Part shown: positions 5,782 to 12,639 of the stretch, piece by piece | Layout: every line of letters starts with the position of its first letter | Numbering within the stretch: the stretch's first letter is position 1 | Assembly: GCA_026692885.1 (NCBI GenBank) | Contig: JAPLNJ010000566.1 | Coordinates: 1-12,639, forward strand | Direction of reading: 5' to 3' | Source: Planctomycetota bacterium | GTDB taxonomy: Bacteria > Planctomycetota > Planctomycetia > Pirellulales > Pirellulaceae | DNA: 12,639 bases | Notes under the pieces: model-generated | What the model saw: only the letters and a program-made list of their open reading frames with translations | What the model was told of the DNA's origin: nothing | Database searches by the model: none | Translations under genes and position numbers: made by a program

Positions 5782-7587
5782 TCACGCGGCAGAGACCGGA
5801 ACCGGGTCGGTGGTGCGACAGGCTGGGAGCTGAAGGGTGAAGGTACTGCCCGCGCCGACCGTGCTCTCGACGTGAATCCTGCCGCCGTGGGCGACGACGA
5901 TGTGCTTGACGATGGCCAGTCCCAAGCCCGTGCCGCCGAGTTCGCGGCTGCGGGCTCGGTCCACACGGTAGAATCGCTCGAACAAGCGCGGCAGGTGCAC
6001 GGCCTCGATGCCGCAGCCCTGATCGGTGACGCAGATCAGCACGTCATCCCCCACGCTCGCAGCGGTGATGCGGATCGACTCGCCGGCTTCGCTGTACTTG
6101 ATCGCGTTGTCGATCAGGTTGGTCACGGCCTGCTCTAACAACGGGGCATTGATCTCCGCCTGCAAGTCCGCCGGGCAATCGACCTCCAGCCGCAGTTGCT
6201 TGTCGGCGGCCTTCTGCACGCACATCTCGCCGGCCGCCTGCAAGACGTCCGCCACCGCCAGGCGTTCCAGCTGGATCGTCTGTTCTTCCGAACCCCGCTC
6301 CAGCCGCGACAACATCAGTAAGTCGCCGATGATTGCGTCCAGCCGGTTCACTTGCCGCAGAATGATGCCCAGGAATCGCAGCGAATTGTCCTTGTTTTCG
6401 AATTGCTCGTGCAGCAGCGTCTCCACAAAACCTTTGATCGAGGTAATGGGCGTCTTCAGCTCGTGGGAAACGTTGGCCACGAAGTCCCGGCGGATCTTCT
6501 CCAGATGCCGAAGACGTGTCACGTCGTGCAGCACCACCAAGGCGCCAATCTTGCGTTGCTGGCCGTCATGCAGCACGGTCCCGTGGGCGTGCAGCCAGTG
6601 CATGTCGGGACCACTGGCTTCGAGATCCTGTTCCACCGGGTCGGGACTGGTCAGCGCCTCGTCGACAAAGGCCAACAGCCCCGAATGGCGGAAGACTTCA
6701 TGGATCAGGCGGCCGCGCGCCTGCTCCGTCCGGACCCCCAGCAGTTCGGCGCACGTCTCGTTCAGACTGAGGATCGTGCCGGCGTGATCCACGGCCAGTA
6801 CGCCTTCCACCATACTGGACAAGACCGCCTCGTGCTCGTTTTCCTGACGCACGATAGTTTCCAGCCGCTGGTCCAGTTCCTCGGCCATGTGGTTCAGCGA
6901 TTGCGCGACCATCCGGATCTCCTCGGCTCCCACACTCGGCAAACGATGTTTCAGTTCCCCCCGCGCAAAACGCTCGGCGCCTCGCCGCAGCACCTCCAGC
7001 GGCTGGATGATCTTCCGGGCGACCAGCAAACTTACGGATCCTGCCAGTACCAGGACCAATAACCCGACCAGGGCGATGCGCTGATAGATGGTCCGAAAAG
7101 TCTGGGCCAGCGCCTGCACGGGGAAGGCCGTCCGTACCACCGCCGCTACCACCTGGCCGCGTCGCAGCGGAACGGCCACGTACGTCAAGGACTCACCGAC
7201 CGTGTGACTCCAACGCGTGGACCGGCCTGTCTGACCGTGCAGCCCGAGCTCGACTTCCGGCCGATCCGCATGGTTATCCATCTGCTGCGGATTCTCGTCC
7301 GTGTCCGCCACCACCTCGCCGGAGGGCAAGATGACCGTGATCCGCATCGAACGCAACGCCGCCAACTCGTCGCACAGGGCTTGAAGTTCCGCGTAGGCCC
7401 GCCGATCCAACGCCTCCACCAGGCGGGATTGGGACAATTCAGCGACGATCTCCAGTTCGGATTGCTTCCGCTCGGTATAGAACTGGCGGGCCCACGACGA
7501 GGCATAGAATTCCAGCCCCAGCATCAGCACGACCATGATTGCCAGGTGCAGGAGGAAGACTTGCCAGAGCAAGCGTGGTTTGCACAT
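5782..7587 (-). CDS. phoR: PhoR-type membrane sensor histidine kinase
   Basis: 601 aa, the length and architecture of PhoR/WalK-type kinases. Transmembrane helix 1 covers about 7-29, an extracytoplasmic sensor region 30-168, transmembrane helix 2 171-191, HAMP 192-245 and a PAS domain 250-360. HisKA covers 362-430 with phospho-acceptor H375 (FVANVSHELKTPI). The ATPase domain runs to about 590, with N494 (NLIDNAIKYS), DQGCGI 522-527, FERFYRVD and the lid GGTGLGLAIVKH 551-562. All motifs are intact. The ATG is three nucleotides after the regulator's stop codon, and its Shine-Dalgarno lies within the regulator's last two codons, so the genes are coupled. It presumably phosphorylates that regulator. 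The gene name follows the architecture; the absence of pst or phoU genes nearby leaves phosphate sensing unproven. Confidence 0.88.
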   Translation of the reverse strand: MCKPRLLWQVFLLHLAIMVVLMLGLEFYASSWARQFYTERKQSELEIVAELSQSRLVEALDRRAYAELQALCDELAALRSMRITVILPSGEVVADTDENPQQMDNHADRPEVELGLHGQTGRSTRWSHTVGESLTYVAVPLRRGQVVAAVVRTAFPVQALAQTFRTIYQRIALVGLLVLVLAGSVSLLVARKIIQPLEVLRRGAERFARGELKHRLPSVGAEEIRMVAQSLNHMAEELDQRLETIVRQENEHEAVLSSMVEGVLAVDHAGTILSLNETCAELLGVRTEQARGRLIHEVFRHSGLLAFVDEALTSPDPVEQDLEASGPDMHWLHAHGTVLHDGQQRKIGALVVLHDVTRLRHLEKIRRDFVANVSHELKTPITSIKGFVETLLHEQFENKDNSLRFLGIILRQVNRLDAIIGDLLMLSRLERGSEEQTIQLERLAVADVLQAAGEMCVQKAADKQLRLEVDCPADLQAEINAPLLEQAVTNLIDNAIKYSEAGESIRITAASVGDDVLICVTDQGCGIEAVHLPRLFERFYRVDRARSRELGGTGLGLAIVKHIVVAHGGRIHVESTVGAGSTFTLQLPACRTTDPVPVSAA

Positions 7588-7590
7588 CGG

Positions 7591-8289
7591 CTACTCCTTG
7601 AATCGATAGCCAACCCCGCGTACCGTTTCGATGTACTGACCCGCAGGACCCAGCTTCCTGCGGAGCGAGACAATATGGACGTCCACGGCCCGCTCGGTGA
7701 TGGCGTAGTTGTCGCCGTGAACCGCGTCCAGGATCTGTTCGCGGGTATACACCCAACCGGGCTTGCGGGACAGGACGCAGAGCATGCGGAATTCGGTGGC
7801 GCTAAGTTCCACGGGGATACCGTCGACCAGGACCATGTGGCGGCCAGGATGGATCGACAAGTTATGAATCTTGATCTCTGCTTCCGGATCCCCGTCCGCT
7901 CCCGCGTCGCTCCGTACGGCCATGTTTCGCAGTACGGCCCGCACGCGAGCCAGCAACACGTTGCGGCTGAACGGCTTGGTAATGTAGTCGTTGGCGCCCA
8001 TATTCAAGCCGTTGATGATGTCGCCTTCCTCGCCCTTGGCGGTCACCATGATGATGGCCACACCGGCCGTCTTGGGGTTGGCCCGCAGTTTTCGGCACAC
8101 CGTCATACCGTCCAAGCCGGGAAGCATTAGGTCCAGGAGCACCAGGTCATGGGTCCTGGCTTCGGCCACGGCCAGGGCCTCCTCGCCAGAGGCCACCGTC
8201 GCGACCTGGTATCCTTCGCGGATCAGCGTGTAACTGAGCAACTCCCGGATGTCTTCTTCGTCTTCGACAATCAGGATCGACCGCTTCAT
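7591..8289 (-). CDS. phoB: PhoB/OmpR-type winged-helix response regulator
   Basis: 232 aa from the ATG at 8289, which has GAGGA about 9 nt upstream; a 17-codon extension to 8340 would precede the REC domain with non-homologous residues and is rejected. The receiver domain (3-122) has E9/D10, phospho-acceptor D53 (LLDLMLPGLDG), T83 and K105 (TKPF). Residues 138-232 are a Trans_Reg_C winged helix ending in IETVRGVGYRFKE, the OmpR/PhoB signature. It forms an operon with the membrane kinase downstream. It should bind DNA as a phosphorylated dimer at tandem direct repeats; I see no convincing PHO box in the upstream gap. The PhoB name is the closest family match, but PhoP/WalR/ResD-like roles are equally compatible with the sequence. 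Confidence 0.88.
   Translation of the reverse strand: MKRSILIVEDEEDIRELLSYTLIREGYQVATVASGEEALAVAEARTHDLVLLDLMLPGLDGMTVCRKLRANPKTAGVAIIMVTAKGEEGDIINGLNMGANDYITKPFSRNVLLARVRAVLRNMAVRSDAGADGDPEAEIKIHNLSIHPGRHMVLVDGIPVELSATEFRMLCVLSRKPGWVYTREQILDAVHGDNYAITERAVDVHIVSLRRKLGPAGQYIETVRGVGYRFKE
7594..7599 (-). promoter_or_regulatory. Shine-Dalgarno embedded in the end of the regulator gene
   Basis: AAGGAG on the minus strand forms the last two sense codons of the response regulator, directly before its TAG. It sits 6 nt upstream of the kinase ATG at 7587. This fixes the kinase start and implies translational coupling. Confidence 0.75.
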
Positions 8290-8648
8290 GCTGCACGTCC
8301 TCGCTAGAGGTCTATCTTGCCAGGCTGAGAGAGTCAACATCTTGGCTCATCACCAATCACCGCTTGGTTTCGTCTGGACTACCACAGCCACCACGATTTC
8401 GGAAGCGGCCCGTCTACAAACACACGACACACCCCAACTTCGACCCGATTGAGCAGGATTCAAGGGACGACGAATTCTATCGCGATTGCATTAAGGAGTC
8501 GTTAGCGTTTCGCAAAAATGCCATGATTATTGCAGCAGCAAGGACCACGAAAAGAAATGGGTTGACGGCGTCGGCCCCTGCTCACGTTTGCTTCGCGAAG
8601 TGATTACGAAATCCAGGATGACCGAGTGACTCCTGGGGCACCCCTGAT
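8290..8648. other. non-coding stretch upstream of the PhoB-type gene
   Basis: 359 bp without a credible gene. Open frames here are short and unremarkable. Besides the candidate promoter at its left end, there is a 10-bp palindrome, CTTCGCGAAG, at 8590-8599. I see no tRNA-like fold, no protein-coding pattern and no tandem repeat. Confidence 0.5.
8309..8337 (-). promoter_or_regulatory. candidate promoter for the PhoB/PhoR-type operon
   Basis: On the minus strand TTGACT (8332-8337) is followed after 17 bp by TAGACC (8309-8314), just upstream of the regulator's start. The -35 is good and the -10 is weak. Transcription would start too close to the ATG for a long leader, so this is a low-confidence call. 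Confidence 0.3.
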
Positions 8649-8778
8649 CGTGATCCACAGGTTTTCGCCCCAAAGGGGCAGCCACGAATCAGCCCAGGGC
8701 GTCGCTCTGCGGCTGTCGCCGCGACGTTCTGCCGCTGATTTGTTTGGCCCCTTTGGGGAGGAAGAGTCGTGGATCACG
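8649..8778. repeat. 130-bp long palindromic repeat element
   Basis: CGTGATCCAC (8649-8658) is mirrored by GTGGATCACG (8769-8778). Further in, CCCCAAAGGGGC (8668-8679) mirrors 8747-8758, AATCAGC (8687-8693) mirrors 8734-8740, and GTCGC (8701-8705) mirrors 8721-8725. Arms of about 57 nt therefore pair in register around a 15-nt loop, interrupted by short internal loops. It is non-coding and lies between two genes transcribed leftwards. Repeats of this appearance are common in planctomycete genomes as far as I recall, which suggests a REP/MITE-class element or a structured RNA. Confidence 0.55.
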
Positions 8779-8948
8779 CCGGCCTCCGCCGGGAAGCCTT
8801 CCCCAGCCCCAAACGCGGAATAGAAACGGGATCGCCTCAATTGGTCTTGACCTGCACAGACTGAACACGCCAGGCCTGGGCCGCAAAATAGCGAATATCT
8901 TTCGGTCTGCGTTGCTAGGTAAATTGTGCCCCTAACCCCAGCCGGAGA

Positions 8949-11117
8949 TCATCCTCCCGTCGAGCGCAGACTGCGCAATAGGCCGTGCAGGGCAAACCCG
9001 CCTCCTACCCCGAACAGTTGTTCAATTTTCAGGTGTGGAAAGGTTCGGGTGTGTTGTCCCACGGAACGCTCCACATCCTCGGTCAGCTGGTGCAGGCATG
9101 GATCGATCGTTTCGTACAGCCGACTCAGTCGCCGCGCGGCGAGCGGAGTGCGTTTCAGTTGCTCAGCCTGACTGCGGGTCGACTTGTAGCTCTGCGCCAG
9201 TTTGGTCGTGATCGTTTCGCCTCCGATCGGCAAGCCCCGCCACCAAGCCACACCGCGGGAACTCACCAGCAACCGCGACGACGAACCGCCGACGTCCAAG
9301 ACCGCAATAGCTGCTGAGGTCGGGCGCGTTTGATCGCCGCCGAAATACTCATGGATGACGAAGTTGTGCAGCGCCAGACAATCGCTCTGGACGCCGTCCA
9401 CCTTCCATCCGGCCTGTTCACAGAGACTCAACACGCCGTCCACGTGGTGATCGCGGGTTGCCTGGACCAGCACGTCCCAGTGGGAGGTATCCGCCGAATC
9501 CTCGTCGTGCCCCGGCACCGCCGCATAGCCCCAGCGAAGTTCCTCCAACGTGTACGGGAGCTGCTGTCTTGCCTCCAGACGCACGGCCTCGGCGAGGCTC
9601 TTCTCTGCTATCGGGGGTAGCCGAAAAGCGCGGCACAGCACCAGGTTGCTGGGCAGGCTGGCAAAGACGCGTGCGTCAGCCGCCCCGTGCCGTTCGCGCA
9701 GTTGAGTCAGTACCTGCCGGACCAGTTGCTGTCGCTCGATGTCATCCACGGTTTGCGACAGACACTGCGGGTGCTCGATCAGCGCGACGGTTTCTACCGT
9801 GACAGCCTCGGCTCCTTCCTGACGGACCAGCCGCACCGCCTTCAACGACGTTTCGCCCAGGTCCAAACCCCACGCCGAACATACGGACTTTCGCCTTCGC
9901 AGAGACAGCTTGCCGAGCAGCGTGACCGGTTCCGCGGGGGCCAAATTGATGGTGACGGCCGACGCGCCGAGGGCTTGCAGAGCCAGTCCGATGGCCACGA
10001 AGAAGCGACCGGGATACGCTCGCAACTGCACTTCCGCCGCGCTACTGGCCGCCAACCGCTGCAGACCGCCGAGCCAATTCACCGGGATCCCCAAGGGCTT
10101 GGACTCGGAACGCGACCAGTTCGGAGCCACGTACTGCGGCACCGTTTTCGGCTGGGCGGCACGCCGCTTGTGTTGTTCATGGAGTTCGGCGGCGGCGGTG
10201 TTCGTCGGCGCAAGTTTGAGCAACTGCTGCCCAATTCCCAACACCGTGGCGTCGACCACCGCTGCGGACTGCAACGACGACATCAGCCAGTGCAGTTCCG
10301 CCGCCGCCGTCTCCAGGCGTGTCACCTCCTCGTCTCGCGTGGCGGTCGGGACCTGCTGCAGCAGCTTGCGTGCGTGATCGTAGTCGTGTGCGGCCAGTTT
10401 CTTCTTAACGGCCTGGACGATCCCGTCTCGCAGCTTCGCGGCCAAACGCTGCGCCAATTCGTCCCTTGTCCTTAACTCCAGCACGCGATCGATGCTCTGG
10501 CGTGTGCCGAGCAACCGGTTTGCCGCTTGCGCCTCGGTCAACCGGTGGGTCAATTCCACGTACTCGACCTGCCTAGCCCGAGCCTGTTCGAGGAGCGTTT
10601 GCACCGAGCCCACGCGAAGTGGTCCGGGCACGGCCATCAGCACTTGGACGGCTTGGTCGTACTCCTGTTGTTCCAGCAGTTTGCGGGCTTTGTCCTGAGA
10701 CTCGGCGGCGCGCTGCTCAGCCTGCCGACGCGCGCCGTCCAGGTTCTCCAGCAGCGTCCGCGCCTGGGACGCCAGATGGCGGTGGGAATCGTCCTGCAAC
10801 TTGGCCATCGCCTGCAACCGCCACGCGGCCTCGTCGTACTGGTGTTCGACCAACAGACGGCGCGCCTCGTGAAGGTTGGCCGCATAGTCTTCGGCTTTCT
10901 GTCGCACCAGATCGCGGAGACTGATGCCGCAGGCCCCACAGAAGGCTTCACCCGCCAGGCCCTCTGCACCGCAGGTGGGACAGGCTTGCCGTAGGGCCCG
11001 GCCGCACTCCGCACAGAATCGCCGCGAAGCCAGATTCTGGTGTCCGCAGCCCGCGCACGGGATTCCCGCCAACAGCCCAGGGGCGTTCGTATCCGAAGTC
11101 ATCAGTTCCTGTGGCAT
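8949..11117 (-). CDS. double zinc-ribbon/helical-repeat protein with permuted PilM-like ATPase domain
   Basis: 722 aa from the ATG at 11117 (GGGAGG lies 12 nt upstream); ATG 11102, with a closer AGGA, is an alternative, and a GTG at 11141 is less likely. Two zinc ribbons come first: C21/C24/C35/C38 and C46/C49/C60/C63. Residues 66-335 are helical, with three related segments around QYDEA (93-97), EYDQA (152-156) and DYDHA (245-249), TPR-like. Residues 340-398 resemble the C-terminal end of PilM (LGIPVNW, FFVAIGLALQALG, TINLAPAEP). Residues 411-722 are the actin-like PilM core: phosphate-1 WGLDLGETSLKA (416-427), phosphate-2 VLDVGGSSSRLL (606-617) and adenosine motif GVGGGFALHGL (703-713), ending nine residues later. 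PilM is a cytoplasmic ATPase-fold scaffold of type IV pilus/secretion machines. No other pilus gene is nearby. Confidence 0.82.
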   Translation of the reverse strand: MPQELMTSDTNAPGLLAGIPCAGCGHQNLASRRFCAECGRALRQACPTCGAEGLAGEAFCGACGISLRDLVRQKAEDYAANLHEARRLLVEHQYDEAAWRLQAMAKLQDDSHRHLASQARTLLENLDGARRQAEQRAAESQDKARKLLEQQEYDQAVQVLMAVPGPLRVGSVQTLLEQARARQVEYVELTHRLTEAQAANRLLGTRQSIDRVLELRTRDELAQRLAAKLRDGIVQAVKKKLAAHDYDHARKLLQQVPTATRDEEVTRLETAAAELHWLMSSLQSAAVVDATVLGIGQQLLKLAPTNTAAAELHEQHKRRAAQPKTVPQYVAPNWSRSESKPLGIPVNWLGGLQRLAASSAAEVQLRAYPGRFFVAIGLALQALGASAVTINLAPAEPVTLLGKLSLRRRKSVCSAWGLDLGETSLKAVRLVRQEGAEAVTVETVALIEHPQCLSQTVDDIERQQLVRQVLTQLRERHGAADARVFASLPSNLVLCRAFRLPPIAEKSLAEAVRLEARQQLPYTLEELRWGYAAVPGHDEDSADTSHWDVLVQATRDHHVDGVLSLCEQAGWKVDGVQSDCLALHNFVIHEYFGGDQTRPTSAAIAVLDVGGSSSRLLVSSRGVAWWRGLPIGGETITTKLAQSYKSTRSQAEQLKRTPLAARRLSRLYETIDPCLHQLTEDVERSVGQHTRTFPHLKIEQLFGVGGGFALHGLLRSLRSTGG

Positions 11118-11134
11118 CGTTTTCTTGACCCTCC

Positions 11135-11392
11135 CTAGCACCCAACGTTATTTTGGCCCTTGCGCGTAAAGAAGGAGACTTAACGGTTCAGCAGGGACGG
11201 GGCGCGCGACAAGGGGTCAGACGTACAGATTTCAGTTTTCGCGGTCGTGTGCCCAAGCCCATGAAAAGCCTCTGCCCGCGAAAACTGAAATCTGTACGTC
11301 TGACCCCAGCCGGCGGTCCGTCTATGCGAAACCGTAAAACCCCATTCTTGACACCGACAACCCCGAAAATCGTTTGGTGCTAGCACCTAACG
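11135..11392 (+). repeat. direct repeat CTAGCACC(C/T)AACG
   Basis: CTAGCACCCAACG at 11135-11147 and CTAGCACCTAACG at 11380-11392 match in 12 of 13 bases. A 9-bp inverted copy, GTTAGGTGC, is at 11525-11533. The first copy overlaps the region just upstream of the zinc-ribbon gene's start. The 245-bp spacing brackets the palindrome at 11213-11307. Significance is uncertain. Confidence 0.35.
11213..11307. mobile_element. 95-bp element with 32-bp perfect inverted repeat
   Basis: The arms 11213-11244 and 11276-11307 are perfect reverse complements over 32 bp, separated by a 31-bp spacer. The outer ends read GGGGTCAGACGTACAG and its complement. No gene fits inside. The left flank carries CAGGGACGGGG (11191-11201), a G-rich pattern often seen beside REP/RAYT-type insertions. 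The element lies about 100 bp upstream of the zinc-ribbon/PilM-like gene. I found no target duplication. A transcript across it would form a very stable hairpin. Confidence 0.6.
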
Positions 11393-11587
11393 GCAATCCA
11401 ATAATTAGTCATCCCCAAACCGCGTGCGGGTTGCCGAGGTCATCGGTTGTGGCCAGCAGCAGGCTGACGCCACCCGCGCGCCGTCCCTGCCTAACCTCAC
11501 TCCAAAGAATTCTACAAACCCTCTGTTAGGTGCCAGCTAACGCCCTGTGAAGAACTTGTGTTGTCCGGGACAGAGGATCAAATCCAT
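11393..11587. other. non-coding stretch
   Basis: About 195 bp between the CTAGCACC repeat and the next hairpin, part of the 704-bp gene-free region 11118-11821. Apart from the inverted 9-mer at 11525-11533 I see no gene, promoter or RNA signal. Confidence 0.45.
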
Positions 11588-11642
11588 GTAGGACGGATTG
11601 GCGATCTGGCCGGGAAATACCGGCCGGATCGCCAATCCGTCC
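11588..11642. repeat. GTAG-headed hairpin repeat, copy 1
   Basis: The arms 11591-11613 and 11620-11642 pair at 22 of 23 positions around a six-base loop, GAAATA. The outer stem is GGACGGATTGGC, preceded by GTA so that the unit starts GTAG. It shares the outer stem with the hairpin at 12572-12630 but has a different inner stem. It lies 180 bp upstream of the DUF4058 gene. Confidence 0.6.
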
Positions 11643-11821
11643 CACGGCCAATCGTTCAAGTTATTCTTACGCGGCCACTTGGGAACCACGACAAGACGTT
11701 TCCGTCGGTAGCCAAGCACCGCGACTTCCTGATATGCTGGGGGTTGGAATAGGCGACGAAAAGCAGCACCTCGTTTGGCATTCTCGCAAATCGTTGATGT
11801 CATCCACGGAGACGTTTTGTC

Positions 11822-12538
11822 ATGCCCTTACACGACTGGACTGATCGCGAGGGTTGGGAAGGGGTTCACCACCTCTGGATCACCGAGCTCTTGCGGTGGA
11901 TCAAGCCGCGGTTGCCGACGGGTTATCGCACCTACATTGGCGTGGCGCCCACGTTGGCGATTGGGAGTCGGGTGGAGCGACCCGATGTGGGCATTCGGGA
12001 ATGGACGACGACGGAGACGCCGGGAGGGTCGGCCGCCAGCGGTCCGGTGGCGGCTTTCGAACAGCTGATCGCCGAACCGGACGAAGAAGTGGCGGTAGCT
12101 ACCCTGGATCCAGGGACTGCGGTGTATGTGGAGCGTCTGGGACGGCTCGTGGCGGCGGTCGAGCTAATCTCGCCGCGGAACAAGGATCGGCCGATTGCAC
12201 GCACGACTTACGCGGCAAGGTATCTCAGCTACCTCCTGGAGGGTGTGCACCTGTTGCTGGTCGACGTGCATCGCCGGCCGCTGGCTTTTTCGTTTGCAGA
12301 CCAGCTGGCACACGAGCTGCAACTGTCGCAACCTCTCTGTTCATCGCCGCTAGCTATTAGCTACCGGGTGGGTGAACAGGCGGCTACTGGCGGGCGAATC
12401 CTCGCCATCTGGCGCCGCCCGCTCGCGGTGGGGAAACCTTTGCCATTCCTGCCGCTGCCCATCACCCTGGAGGTGACCGTGACCGTCGATTTGGAAACGA
12501 CTTACGCTCGGGCAGCTGCCGACGCGTACCTCCCGTAA
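11822..12538 (+). CDS. DUF4058-family protein
   Basis: 238 aa. The ATG at 11822 has GGAG with a 10-nt spacer and opens with MPLHDWTDREGWEGVHHLWI, the typical start of this family. Other family features are LPTGYRTYIG (31-40), ERPDVGI (52-58) and VELISPRNK (113-121), followed by a helix and a hydrophobic strand (GVHLLLVDVHRR, 141-152). D55, E114 and K121 are spaced in a way reminiscent of PD-(D/E)XK folds such as Uma2 proteins; this is an inference from motif order only. No signal peptide or membrane segment is seen. The function is unknown; the family is common and often multicopy in planctomycetes and cyanobacteria. It is a single gene bracketed by two related hairpins, with no operon partner in the window. 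Confidence 0.85.
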   Translation: MPLHDWTDREGWEGVHHLWITELLRWIKPRLPTGYRTYIGVAPTLAIGSRVERPDVGIREWTTTETPGGSAASGPVAAFEQLIAEPDEEVAVATLDPGTAVYVERLGRLVAAVELISPRNKDRPIARTTYAARYLSYLLEGVHLLLVDVHRRPLAFSFADQLAHELQLSQPLCSSPLAISYRVGEQAATGGRILAIWRRPLAVGKPLPFLPLPITLEVTVTVDLETTYARAAADAYLP

Positions 12539-12571
12539 GTGGCTGGAAAAGAACAAGTCGGTAGTTTGACC

Positions 12572-12630
12572 GTAGGACGGATTGGCACTTCGGCCCGATG
12601 TTTCGGGGCCGAAGTGCCAATCCGTCCTAC
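12572..12630. repeat. GTAG-headed hairpin repeat, copy 2
   Basis: The arms 12572-12596 and 12606-12630 are perfect 25-bp reverse complements with a nine-base loop. The outer 15 bases begin GTAGGACGGATTGGC, as in the hairpin at 11588-11642. It starts 34 nt after the DUF4058 stop codon and could stall or end transcription in both directions, but there is no T-tract. Confidence 0.62.
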
Positions 12631-12639
12631 CACCGATTC

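Noticed and set aside
7591..8289. PHO-box operator upstream of the PhoB-type regulator
   Set aside because: I found no tandem CTGTCAT-like repeats in 8290-8420; phosphate control is not supported by the sequence.
8604..8840. Minus-strand open frame of 78 codons
   Set aside because: It coincides with the long palindrome at 8649-8778 and its composition is that of translated repeat sequence; there is no ribosome site or domain.
11348..11376. Perfect TTGACA as a possible -35 on the plus strand
   Set aside because: There is no -10-like hexamer at 15-19 bp and no gene starts within 400 bp downstream.
11588..12630. The repeated GGACGGATTGGC hairpins as a CRISPR or integron-type array
   Set aside because: Only two copies nearly 1 kb apart, with a gene between them; there is no regular spacing, and no cas or integrase gene.

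Overview
The window looks like a chromosomal stretch of a planctomycete, probably in or near the Pirellulales. The grounds are an exported HEAT-like protein of a type I know from that phylum, a twin-arginine Gfo/Idh/MocA oxidoreductase, an excisionase-type HTH response regulator, a DUF4058 gene, a PilM whose sequence resembles planctomycetal PilM, high GC, weak Shine-Dalgarno sites and intergenic gaps packed with palindromic repeats. The taxonomic call is inference from protein style; no rRNA or other marker gene is present.

Layout. 1-372 has no gene and holds two nested, MITE-like inverted-repeat elements, each with what reads as a 9-bp target duplication. 373-1380 (-) encodes a secreted HEAT-like/coiled-coil protein. 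1381-1846 is a divergent intergenic region with a strong sigma-70-type promoter reading right. 1847-4028 (+) is a cytoplasmic two-component pair: a response regulator with an N-terminal HTH, then a soluble histidine kinase, separated by a terminator-like hairpin. 4147-5517 (-) is a Tat-exported dehydrogenase-like protein. 5782-8289 (-) is a translationally coupled PhoB/PhoR-type pair. 8290-8948 is non-coding and carries a 130-bp palindrome. 8949-11117 (-) encodes a double zinc ribbon/helical-repeat/PilM fusion. 11118-11821 is non-coding with two more palindromic elements. 11822-12538 (+) is a DUF4058 protein, followed by a hairpin related to the one upstream of it.

How it fits together. Seven protein genes are well supported. 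Four form two independent signalling pairs: one soluble kinase with its regulator, and one membrane sensor with a winged-helix regulator. No shared pathway links the other genes, so this is ordinary chromosome with heavily repeat-laden gaps rather than a defence island or biosynthetic cluster.

The two most unusual observations are these. The PilM-like protein appears to be circularly permuted: the segment that normally ends PilM sits before the ATPase core, and the protein stops just after the adenosine motif. At 13-343, a younger palindromic element sits inside the right end of an older one, both with 9-bp duplications that can be read from the sequence.
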